Assembly: GCA_033032865.1 (NCBI GenBank)
Contig: JAWHQI010000166.1
Coordinates: 1,736,001-1,800,000, forward strand
DNA length: 64,000 bases
Source: Dactylorhiza incarnata
Taxonomy: Eukaryota > Streptophyta > Magnoliopsida > Asparagales > Orchidaceae
Reading direction: 5' to 3'
Under the pieces are notes generated by a model. The model saw only the letters and a list, made by a program, of their open reading frames with translations. It ran no database searches and was not told where the DNA came from. Position 1 is the first letter of the stretch; every line of letters starts with the position of its first letter. The translations under genes and the position numbers were made by a program. Positions 18,651 to 29,142 of the stretch are shown here, one piece after another.

Positions 18651-20378
18651 CCGGATGCTCGTCCGATAGTTAAAGCCTCGTATCGTATGGCGCCGCGTGA
18701 GTTAGAAGAATTGCGTACTCAATTGGATGAGCTATTACAGTGCGGATTTACTAGGCCAAGTTCGTCTCTGTGGGGTGCTCCCGTGCTGTTTGTGAAGAAG
18801 AAGGATAGTTATATGCGGCTCTGCATAGACTATCGTGAGTTGAACAAGGTAACCGTGAAGAACAGATATCCAGTGCCGCGAATCGATGGCCGGTTTGATC
18901 AGTTGCGTGGTAGTGGTGTATTTTCAAAGATTGACCTTCGTTCCGGCTATCATCAATTAAGGATCCGGGAGTCGGATGTGCCTCGAACTGCTTTCCGTAC
19001 ACAGTACGGACATTTTGAGTTTTTGGTTATGTCGTTTGGGCTGACGAATGCGCCCTCAGCTTTTATGGACATGATGAACAGAGTCTTTAAAGAATATTTG
19101 GACAAGTTCGTGGTGGTGTTCATCGACGATGTGTTGGTGTATTCGCCTAGCGAAGAAGAGCATGCTCATCATTTGCATTTGGTTTTGGCAACCCTGAGAA
19201 AGCATAGATTGTATGTTAAGCTAAGCAAATGTGAATTTTGGCTGTCAGAGGTGTCGTTCCTGGGTCATGTGGTGAACCGAGATGGTGTGTCGGTGGACCC
19301 AGCGAAGGTTGCAGCGGTGTTAGAATGGAAAAGGCTGCGATCGCCAAAGGAAATAAGGAGTTTCTTAGGATTGGCAGGATATTATCGGCGGTTTGTAGAA
19401 GGGTTTTCAAGGTTATCTTCACCTTTAACCCAATTGACTCGGAAAGGCGTTGCCTTTGTCTGGAGCGATAAGTGTGAAGAGGTGTTCCAGGAGTTGAAAA
19501 GGAGACTGTGTTCTGCTCCAGTGTTAGCTCTTCCAGTGGAAGGATTGGAATTCCAAGTCTACGTGGATGCGTCGTATGTTGGGCTTGGTTGTGTGCTCAT
19601 GCAAGATGGCAAAGTGATTGCGTATGGGTCTAGGCAATTGAAGATCCACGAAAAGAATTACCCTACACATGACTTGGAGGTCGCTGCTGTGATCTACGCC
19701 CTGAAGTTGTGGAGACATTTGTTATACGGCATGTCGTGCAAGATTTACTCGGATCATAAGAGTTTGATTTATGTGTTCTCTCAGAAGGAGTTGAACTTGC
19801 GAAAGCGAAGGTGGATGGAGTATGTTGCCGATTACAATGTAGATATCTTATACCATCCGGGTAAGGCGAATGTAGTAGCTGATGCCTTGAGTAGGAAGTC
19901 TGCTGTGTTTGGCTTGTCAGTGAAGTCCTTGGTGGAAGAATTCTACCTAATGAATATTGCGGTGAAACCCAAGGATGGGCTGTCTTCTGTGGAAGTTGCT
20001 GAGCCTTCATGGATTACTCTTACGAGGTTACGTCAGAAGGAAGATCTGGAGTTGCAATACCTTCCAGGTAGGGCTGAAAAGGGTGAGTTGCCAGACTTAA
20101 CGATTGATCAAGAAGGCACTTTGAAGTATCATGGTAGATTCTGTATCCCTGCTGTAAATGAAATCCGAGAGAAGATTTGTGAAGAGGCTCATGAGTCTAG
20201 CCTCGCGTATCATTCAGGTTCGACTAAAATGTACCATGATCTGAAGCAGATTGCTTGGTGGCCTGGGATGAAGAAAGACATTGCGATGTTTGTGTCTAAA
20301 TGTTATACTTGCCAGCGCGTGAAAGCAAGTCATCAGAGGCCCGAAGGAAAGTTAGTTCCGTTAGATATCCCGACGTGA
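18651..20378 (+). CDS. pol: Tekay reverse transcriptase, RNase H and integrase N-terminus
   Basis: RT blocks: [43 protein letters not shown], the catalytic FIDDVLVYS, and FLGHVV. RNase [60 protein letters not shown]. Then the integrase zinc-binding part with [11 protein letters not shown] and CYTCQRVK. The frame stays open for 563 codons from 18687. It ends at a TGA at 20376-20378 where tryptophan is expected (IPT stop KWE, TGG to TGA). Catalytic RT residues are intact. Confidence 0.95.
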   Translation, partial: PDARPIVKASYRMAPRELEELRTQLDELLQCGFTRPSSSLWGAPVLFVKKKDSYMRLCIDYRELNKVTVKNRYPVPRIDGRFDQLRGSGVFSKIDLRSGYHQLRIRESDVPRTAFRTQYGHFEFLVMSFGLTNAPSAFMDMMNRVFKEYLDKFVVVFIDDVLVYSPSEEEHAHHLHLVLATLRKHRLYVKLSKCEFWLSEVSFLGHVVNRDGVSVDPAKVAAVLEWKRLRSPKEIRSFLGLAGYYRRFVEGFSRLSSPLTQLTRKGVAFVWSDKCEEVFQELKRRLCSAPVLALPVEGLEFQVYVDASYVGLGCVLMQDGKVIAYGSRQLKIHEKNYPTHDLEVAAVIYALKLWRHLLYGMSCKIYSDHKSLIYVFSQKELNLRKRRWMEYVADYNVDILYHPGKANVVADALSRKSAVFGLSVKSLVEEFYLMNIAVKPKDGLSSVEVAEPSWITLTRLRQKEDLELQYLPGRAEKGELPDLTIDQEGTLKYHGRFCIPAVNEIREKICEEAHESSLAYHSGSTKMYHDLKQIAWWPGMKKDIAMFVSKCYTCQRVKASHQRPEGKLVPLDIPT

Positions 20379-21433
20379 AAGTGGGAAAGTATCTCCATGG
20401 ATTTTATCACTGGTTTGCCGAGATCCCCTCGGGGTCATGATGCGGTGTGGGTCATCGTGGACAGGTTGACCAAGTGTGCGCATTTCATCCGGTATAAGAT
20501 CAGCTATTCGATGGAAAAATTGCATCATTGTATCTGCAAGATGTGATCAGATTGCACGGAGTGCCGGTGAGCATAGTCTCAGATCGTGATTCGAGGTTTA
20601 CGTCTCGCTTCTGGCAGAGTTTACAAGGAGCTTTAGGTACTGATCTGCGTTATTCCACGGCTTATCACCCACAAACAAATGGTCAGACTGAAAGGGTGAA
20701 TCAAATTATCGAGGATATGATCAAATGCTATATCTTGGAATACGGAGGGGCCTGGGATGAAAGACTTGGACTGATGGAATTTGCGTACAATAACAGCTAT
20801 CAGGAAAGTTTGCAGCTGGCCCCGTTCGAAGCTCAATATGGAAGACGGTGTCGTACGCCTTTATTTGGGGCAGAGGTCGGTGAGAAGCCGGTATTGGGAC
20901 CAGAAGCTTTGGAAGATATGAGCATCTCGGTATCGCATATTCGAGAAAAGCTTCGCATAGCTCAAGAACAGTGTGAGAAGTACGCCAATCGGCGGAGGAT
21001 CGAGTTGGAATTTGCTGTGAATGACTTGGTTTTTCTGAAGGTATCTCCGATGGCAGGTGTAAAGCGGTTTGGGAAGAACCACAAGTTGGATCCGAGGTAT
21101 GTCGGATCTTTTCAGATCGTGGAGCGCATTGGAGTTGCTGCTTATAGATTGTTGTTGCCCGATTCTTTCCCTGGTGTCCACGATGTGTTTCACGTAAGCC
21201 AGTTACGGAAATGTGTTCAGAATGATCGTCAGGTCTTGGATTCAGTGCCTACGTTGCAACCCAATCTTTCGTTTGTCGAAGAATCAGTCCGTATTTTGGA
21301 TAAGCAAGATTGTGTGATGCGAAGAAAGGTCATTCACATGGTGAAGGTTCTCTGGAACAATCAGGATATTCGGAGCGCAACTTGGGAGCTAGAGTCGGCA
21401 ATGAGGGAGTCTCACCCTCATTTGTTCATATAG
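20379..21433 (+). pseudogene. pol: Tekay integrase core and chromodomain-like C-terminus
   Basis: From 20379 the frame gives SMDFITGLP (first Asp) and [10 protein letters not shown], then shifts near 20515-20530. The next frame gives VSDRDSRFTSRFW (second Asp) and TNGQTERVN (catalytic Glu). The GPY/F-like region follows (LDPRYVGSFQIVERIG...VFHVSQLRKC). The last 60 residues (VLRRK-type VIHMVKVLWNN...ATWELESAMRESHPHLF) are the chromodomain-like tail that marks chromoviruses and targets integration to marked chromatin. One stop and one frameshift break it. Confidence 0.92.
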
Positions 21434-21533
21434 ACGGCTCGGTAAGCGCTTCTGTTTCCAAGTATTTGCTACCTTTCGTGCATTCTTTTTCGTTCGTGTG
21501 CTGTGTCGAAAGTTTCGGGGCGAAACTTTTTTG

Positions 21534-21546
21534 TAGGTGGGGTGGC
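21534..21546 (+). other. Tekay polypurine tract
   Basis: GTAGGTGGGGTGG, a G-rich tract directly before the 3' LTR start TGTAACACC. Confidence 0.7.
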
Positions 21547-23872
21547 TGTAACACCCCAGTTTTCTGTTTTGCGAGCTAACGCCCGGCGGTAGTCCTACCG
21601 CCGGCGGTAGGGAGATCGACGAGCGCCGAGCGGGAAAGTTTTAGTCGAGCTGCTAGCGCGGCGCAGTAGTGTTAGCGCGGCGCGGTAAAATGTGGCTAGA
21701 AAGTGAAAATCGAGCTCTGGCTCTAGCGCGGGGTGGTAGCTCTACCGCTGGAGTTAGTCCTTCTTCGTTAGGCGCCGCTGAGACGGCAAGTGTGTTGCGA
21801 AGCTAGCGCGGCGTGGTAGCGCTACCGCCGCTTTCGAGTTTTCCCCGTAAATCGTTAGATTTAATTTCGGGCATTGCGGCCTCGAGTAGTCGAGAGCGGG
21901 TAACCCTTTTTCTCGTATTATTTTGAAATAAGAAAGTTAATTTTTTTAATATAAATAATTTTGTATAAATATGAAGTTTAAAAAAAATGTATATAAACGT
22001 ATATATGAATATAATAAATAAACAGAAAATGGCCATAAGTGGCCTTGGTATTTGCAAAATGCATTTTTTTTCCTCTTCAATCTTAAGCTTCTTCTTCTCG
22101 GGCAAGTCACAAAAGAAAAGTTGAGTTCAGAATTTAGAAAGAGAGAGGGAGGGTTCTAGTGAGAGAAGGAGGAGAAGAGAGCCTTGGAAGGGGATTTCTC
22201 CACCGTCGGCGGCCGATTTTCTCGCCGGAGCAAAGGAAACGAAAGCCCTCGGCGAGGGCTTGCTTCCGAGGTGTTTTTCGTCGGGCGAGGCGAAGTTCCG
22301 GCGGCGCGTCGAGGCAAGTAGATCTCTCTTCCTAGCTTTTAATGGTGAATATCTACAGTTCTTAGATTTTTTCCCCTTTTAAGCTTAATGGTACCTTAGC
22401 AGCTAGTCTTTGCTAGAAATTTTAGTTTTTTTTTAAATATGATTAGGGTGCTGCAGAATAAATAGGTCAAAATCGTATCGCTTAGGACTTAGGAATTTCG
22501 AAAAACGCTCGTTAAAATGCGTCTAGGTAAAGAAGAAAAATTAGTCGGATGGTTCCGACTAATTAATCGGAGGGTCGTGAATGCTAGGAAAATTAGTCGA
22601 ATAATCTCATTGGTCATCCTGTAAGTCTAGGTAGAATTCGTCGGATGGATCCGCCGAAATCGCCTAATCATTCCGTTGAATTCGGCAGTTTGTCCAGCCG
22701 AATTTGTTTCCTTCTGATTCCTTTAGCTTGTGTCATTCCCTTTTTGGGCGAAGGCAAGGTCCTTCGAGATCTATTAAGACTTCTACGTAAGTCTTTTTAT
22801 TTCGACTTGTGGATGTTTGGAAGCCATTTCGAAAGGTCGTGTTGAGAAATTGGTCTTTTTTGTTGGTGATACCCGTTAGTGGGGGTTATGCTACTATTTG
22901 ATGAGGGATGTTCATTATTTTGGGTCGTTGGATGGTTAGTGACGCGGATGGTCCACCACCACGATGCCTTGTTTGGCTTATGTCTGTTGGATGGTCGGTG
23001 ACCGGTTTGGTCCAACTCCACAGGGCTATTGAATGCGAGATGGTAGTGACATCGTCATGTTCGCCATCACATTCTTCCCCTCATCATATGTCAACATTTT
23101 GGGAATCTGTGCAATTGATGCACTTCGTCATGATATTATATTCTGCTGCTGACTTTCTTTTCTTGAGGTCTACTTGCACCCTATGTGAGCTGAGGCATTC
23201 GTTTGTTTTGAATGCCTCAGGTTCAGGTGTTTAGCCGCCCTGCTCCAGAGTTTGCTCCAGCCTGTTGATGTGCTGACTTTCTTGTTTACCCTTGGTGAGG
23301 AGTTCTCTTTTCTTGTTTTACTTTTGTGTAAAAACAAACTTTTATTTTGACGCTATGGGTTCGTGTTAGTTGTTTGGCGCCCATGGTGTTTGTCCTTCCT
23401 TTTGAATACTTTGCTTGATCACCACTCTGCTTATATACATGATGCTCTCTGGGAACAGTTTTATGTTAGGGTGCATGGTAGATATTTTTTATATATATAC
23501 TAAATGCGCACCTTATGTTTCATGGCATGTTTATGAAAAAGGACAACTATTTTTGAATGCGTAGCAAATGATTTGGTATTTATATATATACATATAACCT
23601 AAAGGCCTCGCATAATGAGAAAACAAATGTATTTTCCGCTGCGAAATTATTTTTATTTACTAGTGGACTATATGATTCACTGACTGAGGGACACGGTCAT
23701 AACCTAAATTCATGATTTTTCTTCATTATAGTAAGTTAATGTACTTTTAAATGTCGTTTGAGTGGTCAGCCTGAGCGTCAGGAGTTGTCCCCTACCTGAC
23801 GTGGCATCGCAGCGCGCAGTTTCCCTTTACTCTGATCTAATATTATATGGTGGGAAAATGCGGGTTGTGACA
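21547..23872 (+). repeat. Tekay 3' LTR
   Basis: Pairs with 13723-16039. It keeps the block TTGTTGGTGATACCCG...GGGTTATG (about 22862-22890) that the 5' LTR lost. The same GGTAG/CTACC palindromes lie near its start. A short U3 stretch is compared by eye: about ten differences in the first 360 bp. Confidence 0.95.
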
Positions 23873-24033
23873 ATCGATTCCGAGCAAACAAGGTTATCTT
23901 TCCACCCGAATTTTACCCGAACTGTTGCGGCTTGTAAGCAAGGAGAATTTGGAAAGAGCGGTCTTCTTTTGACAATTCCCCCGTTATATAAAATTACATT
24001 TGCCCACCTTTCTGACTGTCTTTTTTGTTGCAG

Positions 24034-24368
24034 ACGATCATGATTCTATTCCGAAGCCGGGCGACTTAGTGGCTAGCCTTCCTCCGCTGATTTCATCCCT
24101 TCCCAGCTCCTTATCAAACCCGGACACCCGGATGGAAAAGGAGATGGCAACTCTCCAAAGCAATTTTGAAATCCTAAAGCAACAGTTGGAAATCCTCGAA
24201 GAGCGAGAGAAAGCCGCCCAGGACGAAAAGGCCGTGATGCGGGATGAGATGGAAGCTGAGCGGAGAGAAAATCGGGCTGCGATAGAGGCCGAGCGAAAAG
24301 AACGACGGGAGAAGGAGAAGGCGCAACAAGACCAGGTGGCTGCGCTGATCGCCCGACTTGATAGGTGA
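24034..24368 (+). CDS. Element F antisense gene A, exon 2
   Basis: Continues exon 1 in frame after the acceptor at 24032-24033. It encodes a long charged coiled coil (KEMATLQSNFEILKQQLEILEEREKAAQDEKAVMRDEMEAERRENR..., broken here for length). A TGA at 24366-24368 cuts the frame, and the same frame resumes with HKLEEDYAYYREKYLHLTREVGG, ending at a second stop near 24681. The first stop may therefore be a mutation and the native end may be 24681. No enzymatic motif. The coiled coil suggests self-association or binding to another coiled-coil protein; this is inference. Confidence 0.65.
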
Positions 24369-25134
24369 AAGAAGGAAATCCACAAGCTCGAGGAGGACTA
24401 TGCTTACTATAGGGAAAAGTATCTCCATCTGACAAGGGAGGTCGGCGGAAGTCGGCGTCCTTTTAATACAGCAGATGAAGGTCGGCATGGATCACACCGC
24501 TCGGCTGTTGGGACAAGCACAACTCTTCCAGCGATTGGGATGATCCACCCTGCTGCTAATGTAAATGAGGCCGCGACGGCCCTAACTGCTCGCGTGATCC
24601 CGACATCACGAGTAGAGCGGGATGCCGCGCGGCTTCATAGCATGATCAACCACCTTAATCATAGTATTAATCAGATGCAATGAACTGTTCTTCAAATCGG
24701 CGACCATGTCGCGCGACTTCATAGAGAGGATGCGCTGAGTGATACCCGCTAGTGATGAGCGGTTTTAATACAATCATTTGTAATATTTTATTCGGTCCTT
24801 CGGACAATCCAAACTGCTTGAGCTTAATTTTATGATATTCGGTTTGTCTTGCAGACCGTGCGGTCTGTTTATTTGAATGCGTTTATTTTCCTCCTTTGTA
24901 TATTGATTGGCGCCTGTGAATTGTTTTGCAAGCCGAGCGGCTTGTTTCTGCTGTTCTTTAAACCGCTTGCTTGGATTTTACTTCCTCTGGTTTGTTGCTA
25001 ATGAACTAGCTTTCTGTACGAAAATTTGTCCGCGCGGGTTGATTAGGCTAGCCGCGATTTGACCTTTGCTAAATGCAGATCACTTACTCTTATAAGTAGC
25101 GCCTTTCCGAAGACCCTTTCAGCAGAATCTTAGG
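24369..25134 (+). promoter_or_regulatory. Tail of gene A and promoter region of gene B (element F)
   Basis: To about 24681 this is decayed coding sequence of gene A. From 24750 on it is non-coding and AT-rich, with palindromes AGACCGTGCGGTCT (about 24855-24868) and CAAGCCGAGCGGCTTG (about 24931-24946). They share the CGGTC/GCGG core of the F LTR inverted repeats. A TATA box TATAAGTAG lies at 25091-25099, 36 bp before the gene B ATG at 25135. Confidence 0.6.
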
Positions 25135-26619
25135 ATGGGAGCGAAGCGTCAGCCGCAGCGACCTGCTAAGGTGTCCGCTACCCGATCTGAAGCCGCTTTA
25201 GCATTCCATTCAGCGGACCACGAGGAATGCCGCCTGACTAAAGCAGAGTTGGATGAGTTTTTCGACAAGCATATGATCGGGAGTCCGCTGCTCGCGCGAC
25301 TTCCGCTCCGCGATGAGCGGATAAATTCCTCTGGACCAAATCAGATCGCCATCCCAATTGATCACTTCGATTGCGGCTTCAAATTCCCAATATCGATTGA
25401 GCTCGCCATGGTCTTCGACCATTACGGAGTTGTTCCCGGTCAAATTTCCCCCAATTCGATGGCCAGCATATGCAGCTTCATTGCTTATTTGCGGTCTGAG
25501 AGAGTCCGCTTCTCAATGGATCTCTTTAGGAACATCTTCTCGGTGCGGGCTATCCCGGACTCCGAGTCGAACGTGTTTAAGGGCCACCTATACTTTGGCT
25601 GTCGGGGGTTGAAGATGGTCAACCTTGTGAATAAGGTCACGTCCTGGTCAGAGAGATATCTAATATTTGAAGGCCGACTTGGCCTGTTGAATCCGAACCC
25701 ACAGGTGCGGCCAGAGGAGGCCTTTCAGCAAATCGCCGTCAATGAGATTGTGATGAATACCTGCAAACTTCTTGAGAATGAGCGGCTTAACACAAGCCAT
25801 TACATTCCGCTGCTTGCTGAGTTGGAGAATGTCCGGCCCGAGGATAGTAAGTTTTTTTCAAACCGCTTCCTGTTTTGATATTGATCGCGCGGTTTCCTGT
25901 TCTGATACGTCCACTTCTCTTTTCCAGCCGAGGCTATCATTCCCAGGAACAATCTGGTCAGTCCGGCCGGTTTGGTTTTGACTCAAAGGGAAAAAAGGCA
26001 GAGGAAAAACAAGCCGCCAATGTCTGACGGCGAGGATTTGGCTTCCTCCGGCAACTTCTCTTCTCTTCAATCCTTCAGCAAAGTGAAGGATCTGAAAGGC
26101 CGCATGGTCCTGTCCTGGCACCCAGACGGGGATGGTGTCCAGGTCTCCACGGCACTCCCCCACTGGATAAATGAAAAATCCGGCCGACACGCAGAAGCCG
26201 CCGGCATCGCCATGTATGGCCGGCGCAACTTCAGGCGATTAAGGAGGATTCCTGAAGAAGAGCTCGCCCTGCAGGCCGCGCGGATTGGTGCTGAAAGTTT
26301 CATTACCAACCACTTCATGGGCATGACCTTCAAAAGGTTAATCCGAGCAAATGATCATTTAGAAAAGAAGGTCGCTGCATTGGAAAAGGAAGTCGAACGA
26401 CTAAAGGAGGCAGAGCTGGTAAGTTATCACCTTATTAACCGACTTTGTTATTTACCAAGCCATGCGATCTTGCCTCTATTTCTTTTTGTAGAAAAAGTAT
26501 GATGAGACCGACCTGGTCTACCAGGAAGAGCTTTTCCCCCACGTAGCCGAGGGGATTGATGGAGCTTTCGACCGCCTTAGGGAGCTTGGCGGGTTGGCGC
26601 CCGACTTCGAGAACTTCAT
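25135..26619 (+). CDS. Element F antisense gene B (PF04195-like protein), exons 1-3 up to the G insertion
   Basis: ATG 25135. Exon 1 is 25135-25846 (donor GTAAGT), exon 2 is 25928-26418 (acceptor TTTCCAG, donor GTAAGT), and exon 3 starts at 26492 (acceptor TTTTTGTAG) and is cut at 26619 by element G. It resumes at 48525. With both introns, G and one target copy removed, the coding length is 1656 nt, exactly 552 codons with the stop. Residues about 75-175 (FDCGFKFPISIELAMVFDHY..., VPGQISPNSM, RVRFSMDLFRNIFSV, YFGCRG, WSERYLIFEG) resemble the 'putative gypsy type transposon' domain (PF04195) often annotated in plant genomes. Exon 2 ends in a coiled coil (ANDHLEKKVAALEKEVERL). Biochemical role unknown. 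Confidence 0.75.
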
Positions 26620-27495
26620 TGTTGAAACCAGTTTCCCGGTTTCAGCGTTCGAAACGGGGTTGCGACTAACCCTTACTTGACCAGAACCTAGACCCTTGAC
26701 CGGTCGCTAGGAACTGAGAGACTTAGACTTGTTGAACACTTGAATCCATAAATGGACCCCTTAAGCTGTAGCGCGGAGGTCCCACCACATACCCGAAAGA
26801 TCTTAGAGCGCTTCCCCTCTCAAGCCAATGCTGAGCCTGGGCACCTTGGAGGGCACTAAGAACCACCTCACTGTCAGCTGAAGGATGACTAGGGAGGAGG
26901 GGTGCTTGCTCACAAGACACACGCAAGGGGGGGGGGGGGGGGGTAGTGACCAACCCTTCCCAAGGTGCCCATGGGGGTCTATTTATAGACTTTCCCAAAA
27001 ATGGACTGCAGATAGCAAAAATCCTGCTATGCGCAGTCCAACCATGACCGCCATCGATCACGCATGAGGGGGGGGGGGGGGGGGGGAGTGGGACTCACGG
27101 TGTCCACTCCCCCCTCACGAGAGGTCGCACTGACCTCCCTACCTACACCGGGCGAGTGGGAGGATCCCTCCCACTCGCCCAAAGGGGGCGGCGAGTGGGA
27201 GGCCTCTCCCACTCGCTCGGCGAGTGGGAGGGCTGCTCCCACTCGCTCGGCGAGTGGGAGGGCTGCTCCCACTCGCTCGGCGAGTAGGAAGATCCCTCCC
27301 ACTCTCCCAGGATGAGTGGGAGAGATACTCCCACTCGCTCGGCAAAGGGCCGGTGAGTGGGAGGAATTCTCCCACTCATCCAAAAGGGGGTCGGGGCAGC
27401 AGGTGCTTCCTCCGTCTCTCCTGGGGCCTCTTTTTGCCTTGACCGGTTTCGCCCTGGTCGGGTCACACCGATTCGAGAAATATGAGGGTTGTACA
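26620..27495 (-). repeat. Element G 3' LTR (left)
   Basis: Plus strand TGTTGAAACC...GTTGTACA. Minus-strand TATA box at 26980-26987. G runs of 17 (26927-26943) and 19 (27068-27086). A seven-unit hairpin array lies upstream of the TATA box at about 27155-27392. It matches 47606-48519, apart from the runs, a rearranged hairpin array and about a dozen substitutions. Confidence 0.93.
27155..27392. repeat. Hairpin array in element G left LTR
   Basis: Seven consecutive inverted repeats of the form GCGAGTGGGAG-(0-6 bp)-CTCCCACTCGC, separated by 3-10 bp. Unit order: one with GGATCC centre, one GGCCTC, two GGGCTG, then diverged AGGAAG, AGATAC and GAATTC types. It lies in U3, upstream of the minus-strand TATA box. 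Confidence 0.9.
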
Positions 27496-27606
27496 CAATT
27501 CCCGCTCTTTGCGAGCTTGACTCAAGCTCGGAAAGAAAGTCCAACCCACCTATTGAACGAGTAGGTGGGACCCGGAGGGAATCTTCGGAGGGCTCTACCT
27601 GATGGC

Positions 27607-27617
27607 TATATATAAAA
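27607..27617 (+). promoter_or_regulatory. TATA box and hairpins of element G antisense gene A
   Basis: TATATATAAAA 68 bp before the ATG at 27685. Just upstream are two inverted repeats: CGAGCTTGA-C-TCAAGCTCG (about 27511-27529) and CCCACCTA-9 bp-TAGGTGGG (about 27544-27568). Sense is opposite to gag. Confidence 0.6.
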
Positions 27618-27684
27618 CCCCTCGAAGAGGGGGGTAAGAAGAGCACCATTCCTGAGAGCTTCCCCTACTCCCCCTTCGACCGAG

Positions 27685-27850
27685 ATGGATCCACCTCGAG
27701 ACTTCAGGGCTCGTTTCAAAGACTTTGCTGGGAAGGGTTCGTCTGACGTGACGGAGCTTAAAGCTCTGGTCCATGGCCCTCCGTCTTCTCCTACCCGGTC
27801 CGCGGTGCGATCACCTCGGAAGAAGCCCCGCCCCGAGTTGGTGAAGGAGG
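27685..27850 (+). CDS. Element G antisense gene A, exon 1 (left of copia-2)
   Basis: ATG 27685, 55 codons plus one base up to the copia-2 insertion. With copia-2 and one GGAGG removed the frame continues from 39011. The N-terminus is basic and proline/serine-rich (GPPSSPTRSAVRSPRKKPRP). It corresponds in position, orientation and exon layout to gene A of element F, though the sequence is diverged. Function unknown. Confidence 0.65.
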
Positions 27851-29126
27851 TGTTGGATCGTATGACGCCCTTAGAGGGGGGGGGGGTGAATAAGGGTGTG
27901 TTTAAATTTGTAATTTTTTTTCTCAATAATTTTAGACAAATTTACTTTAATAAAAAGTTACTTAAAAATAATTTTAAACCAATGCAATTTTTGTATAACA
28001 CCAAACACAAATTTCTAAGATAAAGATTTAAGCATACAAATTTGCAATTAGTGAAAGGATCATAATTTTATATATCATGAAATTTGCATACAAATAAAAA
28101 TGATCTTAACAATGCTTAAGATCAAGGCACAATTATGATAATAAAAATATAATAATTTTGGTTTACCAATCCTTCTCCCAAGGATCGGAAGGCTATCGCT
28201 TGTCTCTCCCAAGATCAAGCCCAAACCTATCCTCTAGATCTTCCCAAGATCTAGACGTAGCACACAAGGCCACGATTTCCCACCAAGCCACGCAAGGACT
28301 TGGACGCTCCGCACAAGGAAGCGATTTTCCCCTAAGCCGCGCAAGGACTTAGACGCCGCACGCAAGACGACGATTTCTTTCCCAATACAAAATGAAATAT
28401 GAGTAAATGAAAATACAATATGAAAAAGACAACTCCCTAGAAATTCAGATCTCTGAATGGATTGTTGAAGCCTCGAGATGATCGTTGATGTAGAAGCGCG
28501 CCCGATCTCGTCTTCAATCTTCAATCCTTCTTTGCACAAATGGGAGTTGAGGAGGTTCTGGAGCTCTCTGGTTCGTATGCACTCAGGAAGGGACTGGAAT
28601 TCTCAAAAGCTTAGAATGCACGAACCAAAGGAACCATTTTATAGAATTTCACTGTCGCCTGGGCGACAGTGACTGTCGGAATTTTCCGACAGCGCTAAAC
28701 TGCCGCTGTCGTGTCGTCGAGCCGTCGTGCGGGCAGTTGCTGGAATCGTGGAGCTGTCGCCTGGGCGACATTGATGTCGGAATTTCCGACAGTGCAAAAC
28801 TGCCGGTCGTGGGTGGAGACGTGGGCAGGTGGTGTAACCGTCGAGCTGTCGCCTGGGCGACATCGATGTCAGAATTCCGACAGCGCAAAACTGTCTTTCG
28901 CCGATCTGCCATGGAGGGAAGTAGTTGTAACTTCTCTGCTGTCGCCTGGGCGACAGTGGCTGTCGGAATTTTCCGACAGTGAATTTTTTCCACATTCAAT
29001 TTTAGCTCCAGCAGCAATGTGAACATCTCATACCTGTTATCTGCACACCATTAATGAAAATAGAATCAAATACAAAAGGGACTTTGTATTATCAAACCGG
29101 AGGAGTGCGAAACGCATGCTCCAACA
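27851..29126 (-). repeat. copia-2 3' LTR (left)
   Basis: Plus strand TGTTGGATCG...CTCCAACA. Poly-G of 11 at 27876-27886. Minus-strand TATA box TATAAAA at 28637-28643. Four pairs of palindromes of the types ACTGTCGCCTGGGCGACAGT and CTGTCGGAATTTTCCGACAG lie at about 28650-28692, 28757-28793, 28852-28883 and 28938-28979. The first pair directly precedes the TATA box on the minus strand. Confidence 0.95.
28637..28692 (-). promoter_or_regulatory. copia-2 LTR core promoter: palindrome pair plus TATA
   Basis: Minus strand order: A/T-centred palindrome (28692-28673), one base, CTGG-loop palindrome (28671-28650), six bases, TATAAAA (28643-28637). The right LTR has the same arrangement at about 38515-38570. 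The pair, order and one-base gap equal those at 30462-30518 on the other strand. Confidence 0.8.
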
Positions 29127-29142
29127 ATCTCCCCCTTTTGAT
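29127..29142 (-). other. copia-2 polypurine tract
   Basis: The minus strand reads ATCAAAAGGGGGAGAT directly before the LTR start. A near copy (AAAAGGGGGAGAA on the minus strand) lies at about 29400-29415, and four AGGGGGAGC copies lie at 29284-29331. Confidence 0.85.

Larger units (their letters stand above)
13723..23872 (+). mobile_element. Tekay/Del-type chromovirus (Ty3/gypsy), 10.15 kb
   Basis: LTRs 13723-16039 (2317 bp) and 21547-23872 (2326 bp), both TGTAACACCCC...TGTGACA, flanked by the target duplication ATCGA (13718-13722 and 23873-23877). Inside: an initiator-Met-like primer site, gag with CCHC knuckles, an apparent 79-bp intron, protease, RT, RNase H, integrase, a chromodomain-like end and a G-rich polypurine tract. 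Long LTRs, RT type and C-terminus fit the Tekay/Del chromovirus clade. LTR differences are about 2-3% by eye. Several stops and one frameshift make this copy non-functional. Confidence 0.95.
13548..24033 (+). other. Intron of element F antisense gene A, containing Tekay
   Basis: Donor AAG|GTAAAG at 13548 and acceptor TTTGTTGCAG ending at 24033. Removing the Tekay element and one copy of ATCGA leaves an intron of about 330 bp. Exon 1 ends one base into a codon, and exon 2 supplies the other two in the open frame, so splicing keeps the frame. Seen from sequence only; no transcript evidence. Confidence 0.6.

Noticed and set aside
25135..25878. Gene B (PF04195-like) as a host gene or transposase
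   Set aside because: It lies inside element F between its spacer and 3' LTR, has counterparts at the same place in G and E, and shows no transposase catalytic motif.
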